This document shows, piece by piece, positions 31,216 to 40,239 of a DNA stretch of 64,000 nt. Made by a program: the position numbers and the translations under genes. The notes beneath the pieces were generated by a model. The model saw only the letters and a list, made by a program, of their open reading frames with translations. It searched no databases and had not been told where the DNA came from. Every line of letters starts with the position of its first letter. Positions within the stretch are counted from its first letter, which is position 1. The stretch lies in NCBI GenBank assembly GCA_902612345.1, contig CACMDE010000004.1, forward strand, positions 1 through 64,000, given 5' to 3'. Source of the DNA: an uncultured Pelagibacteraceae bacterium (lineage in GTDB: Bacteria; Pseudomonadota; Alphaproteobacteria; Pelagibacterales; Pelagibacteraceae).

Positions 31216-31518
31216 ATGAAACTTACTCCTAGAGAAAAAGATAAACTTTTAATAAGTCTTGCAGCAATAGTTGCTAAAAATAGATTGTCAAAAGGTATAA
31301 AATTAAATTATCCTGAAGCAATAGCTTTAATATCAGATTTTGTAGTTGAGGGAGCTAGAGAGGGAAAAAGTGTTGCAGAACTGATGGAGGCAGGAGCTCA
31401 TGTTATTAAAAAAAAGGATTGTATGGAAGGCATCTCAGATATGTTGAAAGAAGTTCAAGTAGAAGCTACTTTTCCTGATGGAACTAAATTGGTAACTGTG
31501 CACAAACCTATAAGATGA
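31216..31518 (+). CDS. ureA: Urease gamma subunit
   Basis: This is the small structural subunit of urease, which hydrolyses urea to ammonia and carbamate in the cytoplasm. Its 100 residues cover the whole family: [13 protein letters not shown] at the N terminus, [31 protein letters not shown] in the middle and a [18 protein letters not shown] tail. It is encoded separately from beta, as in most proteobacteria and unlike Helicobacter. It follows ureD immediately and overlaps ureB by ATGA. Confidence 0.97.
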   Translation: MKLTPREKDKLLISLAAIVAKNRLSKGIKLNYPEAIALISDFVVEGAREGKSVAELMEAGAHVIKKKDCMEGISDMLKEVQVEATFPDGTKLVTVHKPIR

Positions 31519-31832
31519 CAATTATTATGAAGCCAGGTGAAATAATTTCAAATAAAGAAGAAATAGATTTAAATAAAGACTCTAAGGTTACTAAGCTTAA
31601 AATTTCTAATTCTGGAGACAGGCCAGTGCAAGTCGGAAGCCATTATCATTTTTTTGAAACAAATGAATATTTGATTTTTGATAGAGAATTATCATATGGA
31701 AAAAGATTAAATATACCATCAGGAACTGCTGTGAGATTTGAACCAGGTCAATCCAAAGATGTTGAGCTTATAGAAATAAATGGACTAAAAAAAATATATG
31801 GCTTCAATAAGAAAGTTATGGGTAATTTATAA
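31515..31832 (+). CDS. ureB: Urease beta subunit
   Basis: The 105-residue beta subunit of urease packs on the alpha subunit. The segment [19 protein letters not shown] (about 36-54) and the [24 protein letters not shown] region are diagnostic. The first ATG overlaps ureA (ATGA). An internal ATG four codons on (MKPGEIISN) aligns better with the usual N terminus MIPGE and may be the true start. It ends one base into the ureC start codon. Confidence 0.96.
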   Translation: MTIIMKPGEIISNKEEIDLNKDSKVTKLKISNSGDRPVQVGSHYHFFETNEYLIFDRELSYGKRLNIPSGTAVRFEPGQSKDVELIEINGLKKIYGFNKKVMGNL

Positions 31833-33538
31833 TGGTTAAAGTTTCTAGAGCAGCTTATGCAGATATGTATGGTCCTACTACTGGAGACAAAGTAAGGCTT
31901 GCGGATACTGACTTATTTATTGAGGTTGAAAATGATCTAACCATTTATGGTGAAGAGGTAAAGTTTGGTGGTGGAAAAGTAATTAGAGACGGGATGGGCC
32001 AATCACAAACTAGCAGAAAAAAGGGAGCTGCTGATACAGTTATTACTAATGCTTTAATAGTTGATGTGGATGGAATTTATAAAGCTGATGTTGGTTTAAA
32101 AGATGGAAAAATTTTTGAAATTGGCAAAGCTGGAAATCCAGATACTCAATCTAAAGTAAATATTGTTATTGGTCCAGGAACAGAGATAATTGCTGGAGAA
32201 GGAAAAATTTTAACCGCAGGAGGTTTTGATAGTCATATTCATTATATATGTCCTCAACAAATTGATGATGCCTTACACTCAGGTATCACAACTATGCTTG
32301 GAGGAGGGACTGGGCCTGCTCATGGCACACTTGCAACAACTTGCACACCAGGTCCATGGCATATCGAAAGAATGATTCAATCTGCTGATGGTTTCTCTAT
32401 GAATTTAGCTTTTGCTGGTAAAGGAAATTCTTCTTTACCAGATGGCCTTCAAGAACAAATTCTTGCTGGAGCTTCAGCTCTCAAATTACATGAAGATTGG
32501 GGAACCACTCCTGCAGCAATTGATAATTGCTTGAATATTGCTGATAAAAATGATGTACAAGTTATGATTCATACAGATACTTTAAACGAAAGTGGATTTG
32601 TAGAAAATACTATAAAAGCAATAAACAAAAGAACTATTCATGCTTTTCATACAGAGGGTGCTGGTGGCGGGCATGCTCCAGATATAATTAAAGTTTGTGG
32701 AGAAGAGCATGTTATTCCCTCCTCAACAAATCCGACCAGACCATATACAGTCAATACAATAGAGGAACATTTAGACATGCTTATGGTTTGTCACCATCTC
32801 GATAAATCTATTCCAGAAGATGTAGCATTTGCTGAAAGTAGAATTAGACGAGAAACAATTGCAGCAGAAGATATTCTTCATGACATGGGGGCTTTTTCAA
32901 TTATTGCATCTGATAGCCAAGCAATGGGAAGAGTTGGAGAAGTTATAATTAGGACTTGGCAAACTGCACATAAAATGAAAGTTCAAAGAGGAAGTTTACC
33001 AGAAGAAAAAGGGAATAATGATAACTTTAGAGTTAAAAGGTATTTAGCAAAATATACAATTAATCCAGCAATTGCTCATGGAATTTCAAAATATATTGGT
33101 AATATTAAAAAAAATAAACGAGCAGATTTAGTTTTATGGGACCCAGCATTTTTTGGTGCTAAACCTGAGATGATATTGATAGGAGGAAGTATAGCTTGTG
33201 CTCAAATGGGAGACCCAAACGCGTCAATTCCAACTCCACAGCCAGTATATACTAGACCAATGTTTTCATCGTTTGGAACTTCGTTAGAAAAATCTTCAGT
33301 AATTTTCACAAGCAAATTGGCCCTTGAAAAGAACTCATTAAAAAATGCAAGTATAAGAAAAGATTTATTGCCTGTTGAAAATACAAGATCTATTTCAAAA
33401 AAAGATATGATTCTAAATAATAAATGTCCAAAAATTGAGGTAAATCCAGAGACATATGAGGTAAAAGCTGATGGTGAAATAATTACTTGTGAACCAGCAA
33501 AAGAGTTACCTTTGGCACAAAGATATTTTATGTTTTAA
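31832..33538 (+). CDS. ureC: Urease alpha subunit (catalytic, nickel)
   Basis: The 568-residue catalytic subunit of urease carries every active-site residue. Nickel ligands are H135 and H137 (DSHIHY), carbamylated K218 with H220 (ALKLHED), H247, H273 and D361 (SDSQAMG). The mobile flap holds C320 and H321 (VCHHLD). These are offset by one from Klebsiella urease, so the enzyme should be intact. With adjacent ureA and ureB it forms the (alpha-beta-gamma)3 enzyme. No urea or nickel transporter gene lies in the window. Confidence 0.98.
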   Translation: MVKVSRAAYADMYGPTTGDKVRLADTDLFIEVENDLTIYGEEVKFGGGKVIRDGMGQSQTSRKKGAADTVITNALIVDVDGIYKADVGLKDGKIFEIGKAGNPDTQSKVNIVIGPGTEIIAGEGKILTAGGFDSHIHYICPQQIDDALHSGITTMLGGGTGPAHGTLATTCTPGPWHIERMIQSADGFSMNLAFAGKGNSSLPDGLQEQILAGASALKLHEDWGTTPAAIDNCLNIADKNDVQVMIHTDTLNESGFVENTIKAINKRTIHAFHTEGAGGGHAPDIIKVCGEEHVIPSSTNPTRPYTVNTIEEHLDMLMVCHHLDKSIPEDVAFAESRIRRETIAAEDILHDMGAFSIIASDSQAMGRVGEVIIRTWQTAHKMKVQRGSLPEEKGNNDNFRVKRYLAKYTINPAIAHGISKYIGNIKKNKRADLVLWDPAFFGAKPEMILIGGSIACAQMGDPNASIPTPQPVYTRPMFSSFGTSLEKSSVIFTSKLALEKNSLKNASIRKDLLPVENTRSISKKDMILNNKCPKIEVNPETYEVKADGEIITCEPAKELPLAQRYFMF

Positions 33539-33541
33539 ATT

Positions 33542-33985
33542 ATGGATAATTGTTTTTTAATCGTAAATAAAATAGCCAAAAATAAAGCAAAAGATTATAT
33601 ATCTTTATCTTATGATGAGAGATTTTTAAGAAGAAAAAAACTTGTTTCAGATAACGGTTTTGAATTTTTAGTAAATTTACCAGAGACAAAATCACTATCA
33701 GAAAATCAGGCATTTAGGCTTCAAAGTGGAAATTTGATTTTGATAAAAAACAAAAAAGAAAGTTTACTTGAAATAAAAGGTAAAAATTTAATACAACTGA
33801 TATGGCATATAGGAAATAGGCATATGCCATGCCAAATTGAAAAAGATAGAATTTTTATTCAGTATGACGAAGTAATAAGAAAAATGATATTAAAATTAGG
33901 TGGAAAGGTTAAGAAAGTTTCAAGACCTTTTAAACCTGAGGGAGGAGCATATGGAATTGGTAGAACCCTTAACCATAAACACTAA
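33542..33985 (+). CDS. ureE: Urease accessory protein UreE (nickel metallochaperone)
   Basis: UreE delivers nickel to the urease maturation complex. The 147-residue protein has the N-terminal peptide-binding domain (LSYDERFLRRKKLVSDNGFEFLVNLPE) and the C-terminal metal domain, with the conserved WHIGNRHMPCQIE (about 89-101) including the dimer-interface His. The His-rich tail of Klebsiella UreE is reduced to NHKH. It lies 3 bases after ureC, and its 3' end overlaps ureF by 35 bases. Confidence 0.92.
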   Translation: MDNCFLIVNKIAKNKAKDYISLSYDERFLRRKKLVSDNGFEFLVNLPETKSLSENQAFRLQSGNLILIKNKKESLLEIKGKNLIQLIWHIGNRHMPCQIEKDRIFIQYDEVIRKMILKLGGKVKKVSRPFKPEGGAYGIGRTLNHKH

Positions 33986-34631
33986 AATTAAAAGTAAAAA
34001 AGACTTAAAACAAGCTATACAAATTCTTCAAACTTGGTTTTCACCTTCATTTCCAGTTGGAAGTTTTTCATATTCTCATGGTTTAGAGGCAATGATTAAC
34101 GATAATTTTATTAAGTCAAAAGAGGATATATTGGATTATTTAAAATGTATTTTAAAACATGGAACTGGTAAAAATGATGTAATTTTAATGAAATATACTT
34201 ATCAAGGAGAAGATTTAAATGAACTTGCTTTATCACTTTGTCCAAGCAAGGAAAGAAAAATTGAGTCTATTGAGATGGGAAATGCTTTTCGAAAAGTTTT
34301 AGGTGATAGTTGGGATTTTAAAATTCTTGAAAATACCGCATATCCAGTTGCAGTAGCTAAAGCAGCCAGACATTTTAATATACCACTTAACTTAACAGTA
34401 GTATCTTATCTACAATCTTTTGTGTCAAATTTAATAAATGTTTGTATTAAACATATTCCAATCGGACAAAAAATTGGACAAGACTGCATAATCAATACAT
34501 ATGATTTAATAAGAGAAGTAGAAAAAGAAAGTGAAACTTTAAACTTAGAAGATCTAGGTGGAATTTGTTTTAATAGTGATATCTATAGTATCAAGCATGA
34601 AAATTTGAAAATACGAATTTATAAAACATGA
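33951..34631 (+). CDS. ureF: Urease accessory protein UreF
   Basis: UreF works with UreD and UreG as a gatekeeper of nickel insertion. The ORF track begins at 33900, but the ATG at 33951 ([11 protein letters not shown]) follows a near-perfect ribosome site GAGGGAGGAG and gives a 226-residue protein of normal size. Family segments include [21 protein letters not shown] (about 24-44), [15 protein letters not shown] and the [13 protein letters not shown] stretch. The protein is all-helical, as expected. The end overlaps the ureG start by ATGA. Confidence 0.92.
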   Translation: MELVEPLTINTKIKSKKDLKQAIQILQTWFSPSFPVGSFSYSHGLEAMINDNFIKSKEDILDYLKCILKHGTGKNDVILMKYTYQGEDLNELALSLCPSKERKIESIEMGNAFRKVLGDSWDFKILENTAYPVAVAKAARHFNIPLNLTVVSYLQSFVSNLINVCIKHIPIGQKIGQDCIINTYDLIREVEKESETLNLEDLGGICFNSDIYSIKHENLKIRIYKT

Positions 34632-35248
34632 AAAATATAAATGGACCATTAAAAGTTGGAATAGGTGGACCTGTTGGTGCAGGAAAGACAAGTCTGACCG
34701 CTGAATTATGTAAGTTTTTATCAAATAAAATTTCTATGGCTGTAATTTCAAATGATATTTATACAAAAGAGGATGCAGAATTTTTAATGAAAGTTCAAGC
34801 CTTACCTCTTGAGCGAATTAAAGGAGTTGAAACAGGAGGTTGTCCACATACTGCGATCCGAGAAGATGCTTCAATCAATATGCTTGCTGTAGAAAACATG
34901 AAAAAAAAATTTCCTGATCTTGATTTGATTTTAATTGAGTCTGGTGGAGATAATTTAGCGGCAACTTTTAGTCCAGAATTAGTAGATCTTTCTATATATG
35001 TTATTGATGTTGGTATGGGTGGAGATATTCCCAGAAAAGGTGGTCCTGCTATCCAAAAGTCAGACCTATTAATTATTAATAAGACTGATTTAGCTCCTCA
35101 TGTAGATGTTAATCTTGAGACTATGAAAGAAGACGTAAAAAAGGCTCGTAATGGCTTACCTTATATTTTTTGCCAGATGAAAAAGCAAATCGGTGTTGAA
35201 GATGTTGCTAAATTTTTATTTTCATCAGGTGGACTATTGAGTTTTTGA
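34628..35248 (+). CDS. ureG: Urease accessory GTPase UreG
   Basis: UreG is the SIMIBI-class GTPase that couples GTP hydrolysis to nickel insertion into urease. The 206 residues hold the P-loop [11 protein letters not shown] (about 13-23), the metal motif [11 protein letters not shown] (about 74), [17 protein letters not shown] (about 104) and the guanine-specificity motif NKTDL. The protein is complete. It is the last gene of the cluster and meets umuC tail to tail with one base between them and no visible terminator. Confidence 0.97.
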   Translation: MKNINGPLKVGIGGPVGAGKTSLTAELCKFLSNKISMAVISNDIYTKEDAEFLMKVQALPLERIKGVETGGCPHTAIREDASINMLAVENMKKKFPDLDLILIESGGDNLAATFSPELVDLSIYVIDVGMGGDIPRKGGPAIQKSDLLIINKTDLAPHVDVNLETMKEDVKKARNGLPYIFCQMKKQIGVEDVAKFLFSSGGLLSF

Positions 35249-35249
35249 T

Positions 35250-36527
35250 TTAAGCTCTAATCGTTGGTAAACAATAGAAATCAGCAGTATCTATTTTAGA
35301 AGAATATTGTCTTCGCATGTTCCATCTTTTTTGAACACCTGCACTTGCAAGACTTAAGGTTGATCTTCCATATCTATAATTAGTATTATCAATAGATCTC
35401 ATTAAACTATTTATCTTTTCATCTTTATCTGTTGAGAATAAATTTTTCTTTCCTTCTTCATTGGATAAACCTGTAAGCATCACACCTGCTTTCTGATATC
35501 GATATCCGTTTCTAAAAATACTATCTAAAATCGACATTGCTGCTTTAACAGTCTCAATACTATTGTTTGTTGCAATCGGAAAATCTAACGTTTTTGAATT
35601 TGAATAGTATCCAAAGTTTCTTTGGAAAGGACTTGTCCTAACAAAAACTGTAATTGCTTTTGCAACCAAAGATTCTGATCTAATTTTTTCAGATGCATTT
35701 AAACAATAATTTGCAACTGCTTCCCTTAGTTCCTGAAACTTTTCAACTCTTTTTCCGAATGATCTTGATACAACACAACTTTTTCTTTTTGACGTTGTAG
35801 TTTCTAAATTAATACAAGGAATCCCTCTTAGCTCCATTGCAGTTCTCGAGCTTAAAACATTTGAACTTTTTTTAATCCATGTATTAGATTTATTTTTAAG
35901 CTGTTTTGCATTGTAAATTCCATTTTTTTGGTAAAATTTGGTCAATTGTTTCCCAACTCCCCAAACATCATTAATTTCTACTTTCTCTAAAATTGGATCA
36001 ATATTTTCAATTCCAATTAAACTAGCCACACCTGATTGTGTTTTCTTTGCAATATGATTTGCAACTTTACTTAAGGTTTTTGTTTTAGCAATCCCAATAC
36101 TAGTTGGTATTCCTGTCCATTGTAAAACTGTAGCTCTAATTTCTTTTCCAACTTTTTCAACTTCTTGATCAGTAAAATTAGATAAATCTAAAAATGCCTC
36201 ATCAATTGAATAAACTTCAATATCAGAATTAAATCTTTTAAGTGTTCTCATTACTCTTCTTGAAATATCACCATACAAAGAATAATTTGATGAAAAAACT
36301 TGTACATTATTTTTTATAATAATATCTTTTCCTTTAAAATAAGGCTCACCCATTTTAATACCTAAAGCTTTTGCTTCATTAGATCTTGATATTATACAGC
36401 CATCATTATTTGATAAAACAACAACAGGTTTTTTTCTTATTTTGGGATTGAATAATCTTTCACAAGAAACATAAAAAGAATTACAATCAACTAGCGCTAT
36501 TTTCTTAGTACACTGAGTGGATGACAT
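35250..36527 (-). CDS. umuC: UmuC, Y-family DNA polymerase V catalytic subunit
   Basis: UmuC is the translesion polymerase that, with processed UmuD, bypasses DNA damage. The 425 residues contain the Y-family metal motifs ALVDCNSFYVSCE (about 11-23) and YSIDEAFLDLS (about 106-116), then GIAKTKTLSKVANHIAKK and the little-finger region with RKSCVVSRSFGKRV. Length fits E. coli UmuC (422). It overlaps umuD by 23 bases and is therefore co-translated with it, under the LexA box upstream of umuD. Confidence 0.95.
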   Translation of the reverse strand: MSSTQCTKKIALVDCNSFYVSCERLFNPKIRKKPVVVLSNNDGCIISRSNEAKALGIKMGEPYFKGKDIIIKNNVQVFSSNYSLYGDISRRVMRTLKRFNSDIEVYSIDEAFLDLSNFTDQEVEKVGKEIRATVLQWTGIPTSIGIAKTKTLSKVANHIAKKTQSGVASLIGIENIDPILEKVEINDVWGVGKQLTKFYQKNGIYNAKQLKNKSNTWIKKSSNVLSSRTAMELRGIPCINLETTTSKRKSCVVSRSFGKRVEKFQELREAVANYCLNASEKIRSESLVAKAITVFVRTSPFQRNFGYYSNSKTLDFPIATNNSIETVKAAMSILDSIFRNGYRYQKAGVMLTGLSNEEGKKNLFSTDKDEKINSLMRSIDNTNYRYGRSTLSLASAGVQKRWNMRRQYSSKIDTADFYCLPTIRA

Positions 36528-36900
36528 AAGTAACTACTCCCCATATAAAAATATCTTCTTCTTCATTAATTAAAATTCGATCATCAAAGTTTTTAGAGCC
36601 TGATGTTAAAAACTTTTTATCTCTTTCTTGAACTAAAGTTTTAACCACAAGTTCATCATGAACATTTGCGATAACAGTTGAATAATCTCTTGGTGTTAAA
36701 CTCTTATCTACAACTAATAAATCACCATCATTAATACCCACATCAACCATTGACTTTCCTTGAACTCTGATAATGAAGGTTGCTGGAACATTTTTTATTA
36801 AGTGAACATTTAGATCTATATCCTCCTCAATATAGTCTGTTGCAGGGGATGGAAAACCCGCGCCAGCCTTGTGTAAATAGTATGGTATTGTTAGTTTCAT
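36505..36900 (-). CDS. umuD: UmuD, self-cleaving S24 subunit of DNA polymerase V
   Basis: The 131-residue protein is a LexA/UmuD-like serine peptidase without a DNA-binding domain. The cleavage-site region AGAGFPSPATDYIEE aligns with E. coli CGFPSPAADYVEQ, so cleavage is expected between A14 and G15. The catalytic pair is S50 (GKSM) and K87 (VVKTL), with the same 37-residue spacing as E. coli S60/K97. The N-terminal arm is about ten residues shorter than in E. coli. RecA, encoded 3.4 kb away, would be the cleavage partner. Confidence 0.94.
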   Translation of the reverse strand: MKLTIPYYLHKAGAGFPSPATDYIEEDIDLNVHLIKNVPATFIIRVQGKSMVDVGINDGDLLVVDKSLTPRDYSTVIANVHDELVVKTLVQERDKKFLTSGSKNFDDRILINEEEDIFIWGVVTYVIHSVY

Positions 36901-36904
36901 AAAT

Positions 36905-36919
36905 GTTCTTATTTTGTTC
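36905..36919 (-). promoter_or_regulatory. LexA operator (SOS box) of umuDC
   Basis: The plus strand reads GTTC-TTATTTT-GTTC, which is GAAC-N7-GAAC on the gene strand. This is an exact match to the alphaproteobacterial LexA consensus GTTC-N7-GTTC. It lies between the -10 and the umuD start codon, ending 5 bases before the ATG, so bound LexA would block transcription initiation. Confidence 0.85.
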
Positions 36920-36928
36920 TCTAATATT

Positions 36929-36955
36929 ATTATAGAAGTTATCTACTAGTGTCAA
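36929..36955 (-). promoter_or_regulatory. umuDC promoter
   Basis: On the minus strand a perfect TTGACA (36950-36955) and a perfect TATAAT (36929-36934) are separated by 15 bases, shorter than the optimal 17. A shifted TAATAA at 17 bases is also possible. The LexA box lies immediately downstream, around the expected start of transcription. The umuD leader would be only about 20 bases and has no clear Shine-Dalgarno. Confidence 0.6.
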
Positions 36956-36979
36956 TTAGGTTGTATTTTGAGTCTGTAA

Positions 36980-37001
36980 GTGAATCAAAAGTGAATCAAA
37001 A
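36980..37001. repeat. Tandem 11-base direct repeat between umuD and the SOUL gene
   Basis: GTGAATCAAAA occurs twice in succession. Eleven bases is about one helical turn, as in many operator arrays. It lies upstream of both the minus-strand umuD promoter and the plus-strand SOUL gene. The remaining 37002-37073 region has no ORF and no convincing promoter hexamers. Confidence 0.4.
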
Positions 37002-37073
37002 CGAGAACATATAAACTACATATTGTGCTATTGTGGATAACTTAAACCAAGGATAGTTTAAAAATATACTAAA

Positions 37074-37631
37074 ATGAAAAAATTTTTATCAATTATTATC
37101 TTCAATTTAATTATAGTTTCAAATTCTATGGCTACTGAGCAACTTAAATATGAGACATTAGATGTAAATGAGATTTATGAAATTAGAAAATATTCTGACC
37201 GTTTAGTTATTGAAACAAAAACGTCTAACCAAAATAGTAGCTTTAGAAAATTGTTTAATTACATTTCTGGGAGCAACGAAAAAAATCAAGAAATTAAAAT
37301 GACAGCGCCCGTTACTCAAATAAAAAAAAATGGCAACATGACAATGCAATTTTACTTACCATCAGAATTTGATGAGAATAATGTACCAATTCCATCTAAC
37401 TCAGAGGTAAAAGTTTTAAATATGAAAGGTGGCTATTTTGCTGCCATTACTTATTCTGGGCGAGCATCTGATAAAAATTTTATTAAATATAAAGAAATTT
37501 TGGAAAATCAATTAAAAGAAGATAAAATAACAATATTGAGCCCACCTATAAGGGCAACTTACAATTCACCCTTTACTTTACCCATGTTACGAAGAAACGA
37601 AGTAATGTTTGAAATTGAAAGAAATACATAA
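37074..37631 (+). CDS. SOUL/HEBP-family heme-binding protein, exported
   Basis: The 185-residue protein begins with a Sec signal peptide (MKKFLSIIIFNLIIVSNSMA) and continues with a SOUL domain: YETLDVNEIYEIRKYSDRLVIET, FRKLFNYISGSNEKNQEIKMTAPVT and the late PFTLPMLRRNEVMFEI, all typical of the family. SOUL/HEBP proteins bind heme or porphyrin in animals and plants; bacterial copies are poorly characterised. The mature protein should be periplasmic. It is followed 9 bases later by the GFA-family gene with its own AAGGAGA ribosome site. Confidence 0.85.
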   Translation: MKKFLSIIIFNLIIVSNSMATEQLKYETLDVNEIYEIRKYSDRLVIETKTSNQNSSFRKLFNYISGSNEKNQEIKMTAPVTQIKKNGNMTMQFYLPSEFDENNVPIPSNSEVKVLNMKGGYFAAITYSGRASDKNFIKYKEILENQLKEDKITILSPPIRATYNSPFTLPMLRRNEVMFEIERNT

Positions 37632-37640
37632 GGAGAAACT

Positions 37641-38006
37641 ATGAAAAAATTATCGTGTCATTGTGGAGCAGTAGAGGCCGAGGTTAATGTACCTGAAAAA
37701 TTTGAAAAGGTAATGAGGTGTAATTGTTCAATATGTAAAAGAAAAGGATATGTGATGTCACCAGTTGGTGAAAATGATATGAAAATTATAAAAGGCGAAG
37801 ATAAGTTAACTTTGTATCAATACTATACAAATACAGCTAAACATTTTTTTTGTTCAATTTGTGGAATCTTTACTCATACAAGGCCACGAATTAATCCGAA
37901 ACTTTATATGATAAATATAGCATGTATTGAAGGAGTTGATCCTTTTGAGTATGAAAATGTTTTAGTAAACGATGGCAATAATCATCCACTAGATCAAAAA
38001 AAATAA
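37641..38006 (+). CDS. GFA-family zinc protein
   Basis: The 121-residue protein has the glutathione-dependent formaldehyde-activating (Mss4-like) zinc fold. Cysteines are in SCHCGAVEAEV (about 5-7), RCNCSICKRKG (about 27-32) and FFCSICGIFTHT (about 70-73), giving both zinc sites. Family members were named after Gfa, but most have unknown function and the formaldehyde activity is disputed, so no reaction is assigned. A strong AAGGAG precedes the ATG. It sits between the SOUL and glycerate kinase genes and may be co-transcribed with them. Confidence 0.85.
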   Translation: MKKLSCHCGAVEAEVNVPEKFEKVMRCNCSICKRKGYVMSPVGENDMKIIKGEDKLTLYQYYTNTAKHFFCSICGIFTHTRPRINPKLYMINIACIEGVDPFEYENVLVNDGNNHPLDQKK

Positions 38007-38013
38007 TCTATTT

Positions 38014-38943
38014 ATGATATCTGAAGAAAATTGTTATCAAAAAGTAAAATCTAAATGTTTCAAATTCATTTTTTCACAAGAAACTAAAGAAAATAAGTTT
38101 AAAAATAAAGATAGAATGCTAAAGAAATTTTTAATTCCTTTTTGTTTTTGGATTAAGTCAAAAGTTAACGAAAAAAAACCTTTCATTCTAGGTCTGGCAG
38201 GTGGTCAAGGAACTGGTAAAACTACAGTGACATCAATTGTTACAATTATATTAACAAAATATTTTAACTTAAAAGTATTTAAGATTTCAATTGATGACTT
38301 TTACAAAACCAGAAAAGAAAGATCAATCTTATCGAAAAAAATACATCCTTTACTTATGACTAGAGGTGTTCCTGGTACTCATGACACTAAAATAATTTCA
38401 AAATTTTTTAAGGGAGTTAAAAAAAATAAATTTACAAAAATTAGTGTTCCAAAATTTGATAAATCTGTGGATGATAGGTCTTCAAAAAGTAAATGGTATA
38501 AAGTTAGTTTAAAACCAGATGTAATTATTCTAGAAGGTTGGTGCGTAGGTGCTAGAGCTCAAAGTACAAATCAAATAAAAAAACCAATTAACTCATTAGA
38601 AAGAACAAAGGATTATGATTTAAAATGGAGAAAATTTGTAAATTTAAAACTTCAGAGAGAATATAAAAAAATATTTTCTCAACTAAACTCTTTAATTTAT
38701 TTAAAAGCAAAAAATTTTAAAATTCTTCAGCAATGGAGAATAAAGCAAGAAAAGAAATTGTGGCTTAATTCAAAAAAGAAAAAAAACCTTAAAATTATGA
38801 GCAAAGGTGATGTAATTAATTTTATGCAAACTTACCAAAGAATTACTCAAAATATGTTTAAAGACGCGCCAAAATATGCCTCGATTATTTTTAAATTAGA
38901 CAGTAAACATCAGATCAATTCAGCTACTTATAAAAAAAAATGA
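38014..38943 (+). CDS. D-glycerate 3-kinase-like P-loop kinase
   Basis: The 309-residue protein resembles plant/cyanobacterial glycerate kinase (GLYK) and YggC-type kinases. A P-loop GLAGGQGTGKTTVTSI (about 60-75) is followed by FKISIDDFYKTRKER, where the Asp probably contacts substrate, then HPLLMTRGVPGTHDT and LEGWCVGARAQ. The motifs RGVPGTHD and EGWCVG are characteristic of this family. The reaction would be ATP-dependent phosphorylation of D-glycerate to 3-phosphoglycerate, feeding glycolate or serine-derived carbon into central metabolism. Its stop overlaps the TolC-like gene start by ATGA. Confidence 0.83.
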   Translation: MISEENCYQKVKSKCFKFIFSQETKENKFKNKDRMLKKFLIPFCFWIKSKVNEKKPFILGLAGGQGTGKTTVTSIVTIILTKYFNLKVFKISIDDFYKTRKERSILSKKIHPLLMTRGVPGTHDTKIISKFFKGVKKNKFTKISVPKFDKSVDDRSSKSKWYKVSLKPDVIILEGWCVGARAQSTNQIKKPINSLERTKDYDLKWRKFVNLKLQREYKKIFSQLNSLIYLKAKNFKILQQWRIKQEKKLWLNSKKKKNLKIMSKGDVINFMQTYQRITQNMFKDAPKYASIIFKLDSKHQINSATYKKK

Positions 38944-40235
38944 AAAATACAATTGCCGCAATACTTATAACATTATTATTTTTTGGAAATGCTTCTGCAC
39001 AAACGATTTTGCAGGCTTTAAAAGAAGCATATAGTAGTAATGTTGAATTAAACGCAGAAAGAGAAAATTTAATTGTATCTGAACAAGATTTAAAAATTAT
39101 TAAAAGTGAATATCTTCCAAGTGCCACAATAACAACTTCAAAAAGTCAAGAAGATACAAATAAACTTACAAATCAATCTGGCGGAAATGCATCTATTAGT
39201 GATGTAGATCCGTTATCAACCTCAATTAAATTAGAACAAACCTTAATTGATTTTGGAAGAGGTGCTGATTATCAAAAGAAAAAAATAGGAATTGATTTAG
39301 CTAAAGAAAAATTACTAAAAAAGGAACAAGAAATATTATATAAAGCAATCGAGGCTTATTCTGGTTTAGTAGCAGCAAAAGAAAAAGAGGAAATTAATAG
39401 AAAAAATGTTGAACTAAAAATATCTCAATTGGAAACCGATAAAATTAGATTAGAAAGAGGAGAGGTTAAATTATCTGATGTTGCACAATCAGAATCTTCA
39501 CTAGCAGGTGCAAAAGCAAAATACATTCAATCTCAAAATGAATTTGTGACTAGTAAATTAAAATATGAGAATGTAATTGGAAGGGTAGATGTAAATACTT
39601 TACAGAAATCAATACAAGCTATTGTAAATATTCCAATAAGTTTAGAAAGTGCTATTGAATTATCAAAAACAAATAATCATGATGTTAAAATTGCTGAACT
39701 AGAACTTAAGCAGGCTGAAAAAGATATTACAATTGCAAAATCAGATTTAGCGCCAACAGCAAGCTTATCTCTTGAAAGATCTTATACTGAAGATCTGAGT
39801 ACTACTTATGATGAAAGAGAAAAAGATGTTTTAAAAGCAACAGTTAGTTGGCCGTTTTATTCTGGAGGAAAAAAATTTGCGATAATAGATAAAAATCAAA
39901 GTATTAAACTAAGGCAAAGATTACTTTTAGATAATGAAATTAAAAATAATTTAACTGAAGTTACAAGCGCCTGGGCCAATCTTCAATCATCTGAAAGTTT
40001 TTTAAATTCTGTGAGATCACAAGTTAAAGCAGCTGAAATCGCAAATGAAGGAATTACAGCTGAATATCTAAGTGGAGCAGGATCAAGATCGACTTTAGAT
40101 GTAATTCAGTCCAACTCTTTGTTATTAAATGCTCAAATCTCATTAGCTAATTCAGAGAGAAATTATCTCCTGGCTCAGTACAATCTCCTAAAATCAATTG
40201 GCTTACTTACTAGTAGCTACTTAAACCTTAAGTAA
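38940..40235 (+). CDS. tolC: TolC-like outer-membrane efflux protein
   Basis: The 431-residue protein is an outer-membrane channel partner for type I secretion or RND/ABC efflux. A signal peptide (cleavage after NASA) precedes two OEP repeats: TILQALKEAYSSNVELNAERENL, then long coiled-coil helices, with SLESAIELSKTNNHDVKIAELEL starting the second repeat near residue 240. Pseudo-repeated patterns GRGADYQKKK and YSGGKKFAIIDKN follow each coiled coil. Length matches E. coli TolC minus its tail. No inner-membrane partner is adjacent, so its pump is encoded elsewhere. Confidence 0.9.
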   Translation: MKNTIAAILITLLFFGNASAQTILQALKEAYSSNVELNAERENLIVSEQDLKIIKSEYLPSATITTSKSQEDTNKLTNQSGGNASISDVDPLSTSIKLEQTLIDFGRGADYQKKKIGIDLAKEKLLKKEQEILYKAIEAYSGLVAAKEKEEINRKNVELKISQLETDKIRLERGEVKLSDVAQSESSLAGAKAKYIQSQNEFVTSKLKYENVIGRVDVNTLQKSIQAIVNIPISLESAIELSKTNNHDVKIAELELKQAEKDITIAKSDLAPTASLSLERSYTEDLSTTYDEREKDVLKATVSWPFYSGGKKFAIIDKNQSIKLRQRLLLDNEIKNNLTEVTSAWANLQSSESFLNSVRSQVKAAEIANEGITAEYLSGAGSRSTLDVIQSNSLLLNAQISLANSERNYLLAQYNLLKSIGLLTSSYLNLK

Positions 40236-40239
40236 ATCA

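Noticed and set aside
33900-33950. Upstream start of ureF at 33900 as in the ORF track
   Set aside because: It would add 17 residues not seen in UreF and deepen the overlap with ureE. The ATG at 33951 has a near-perfect ribosome site.
37032-37040. Perfect DnaA box TGTGGATAA (reverse of TTATCCACA) in the umuD/SOUL gap, considered as an origin sign
   Set aside because: It is a single box with no partner boxes, no A+T unwinding repeats beyond background and no origin-type genes nearby. One 9-mer is expected by chance in a window this size.
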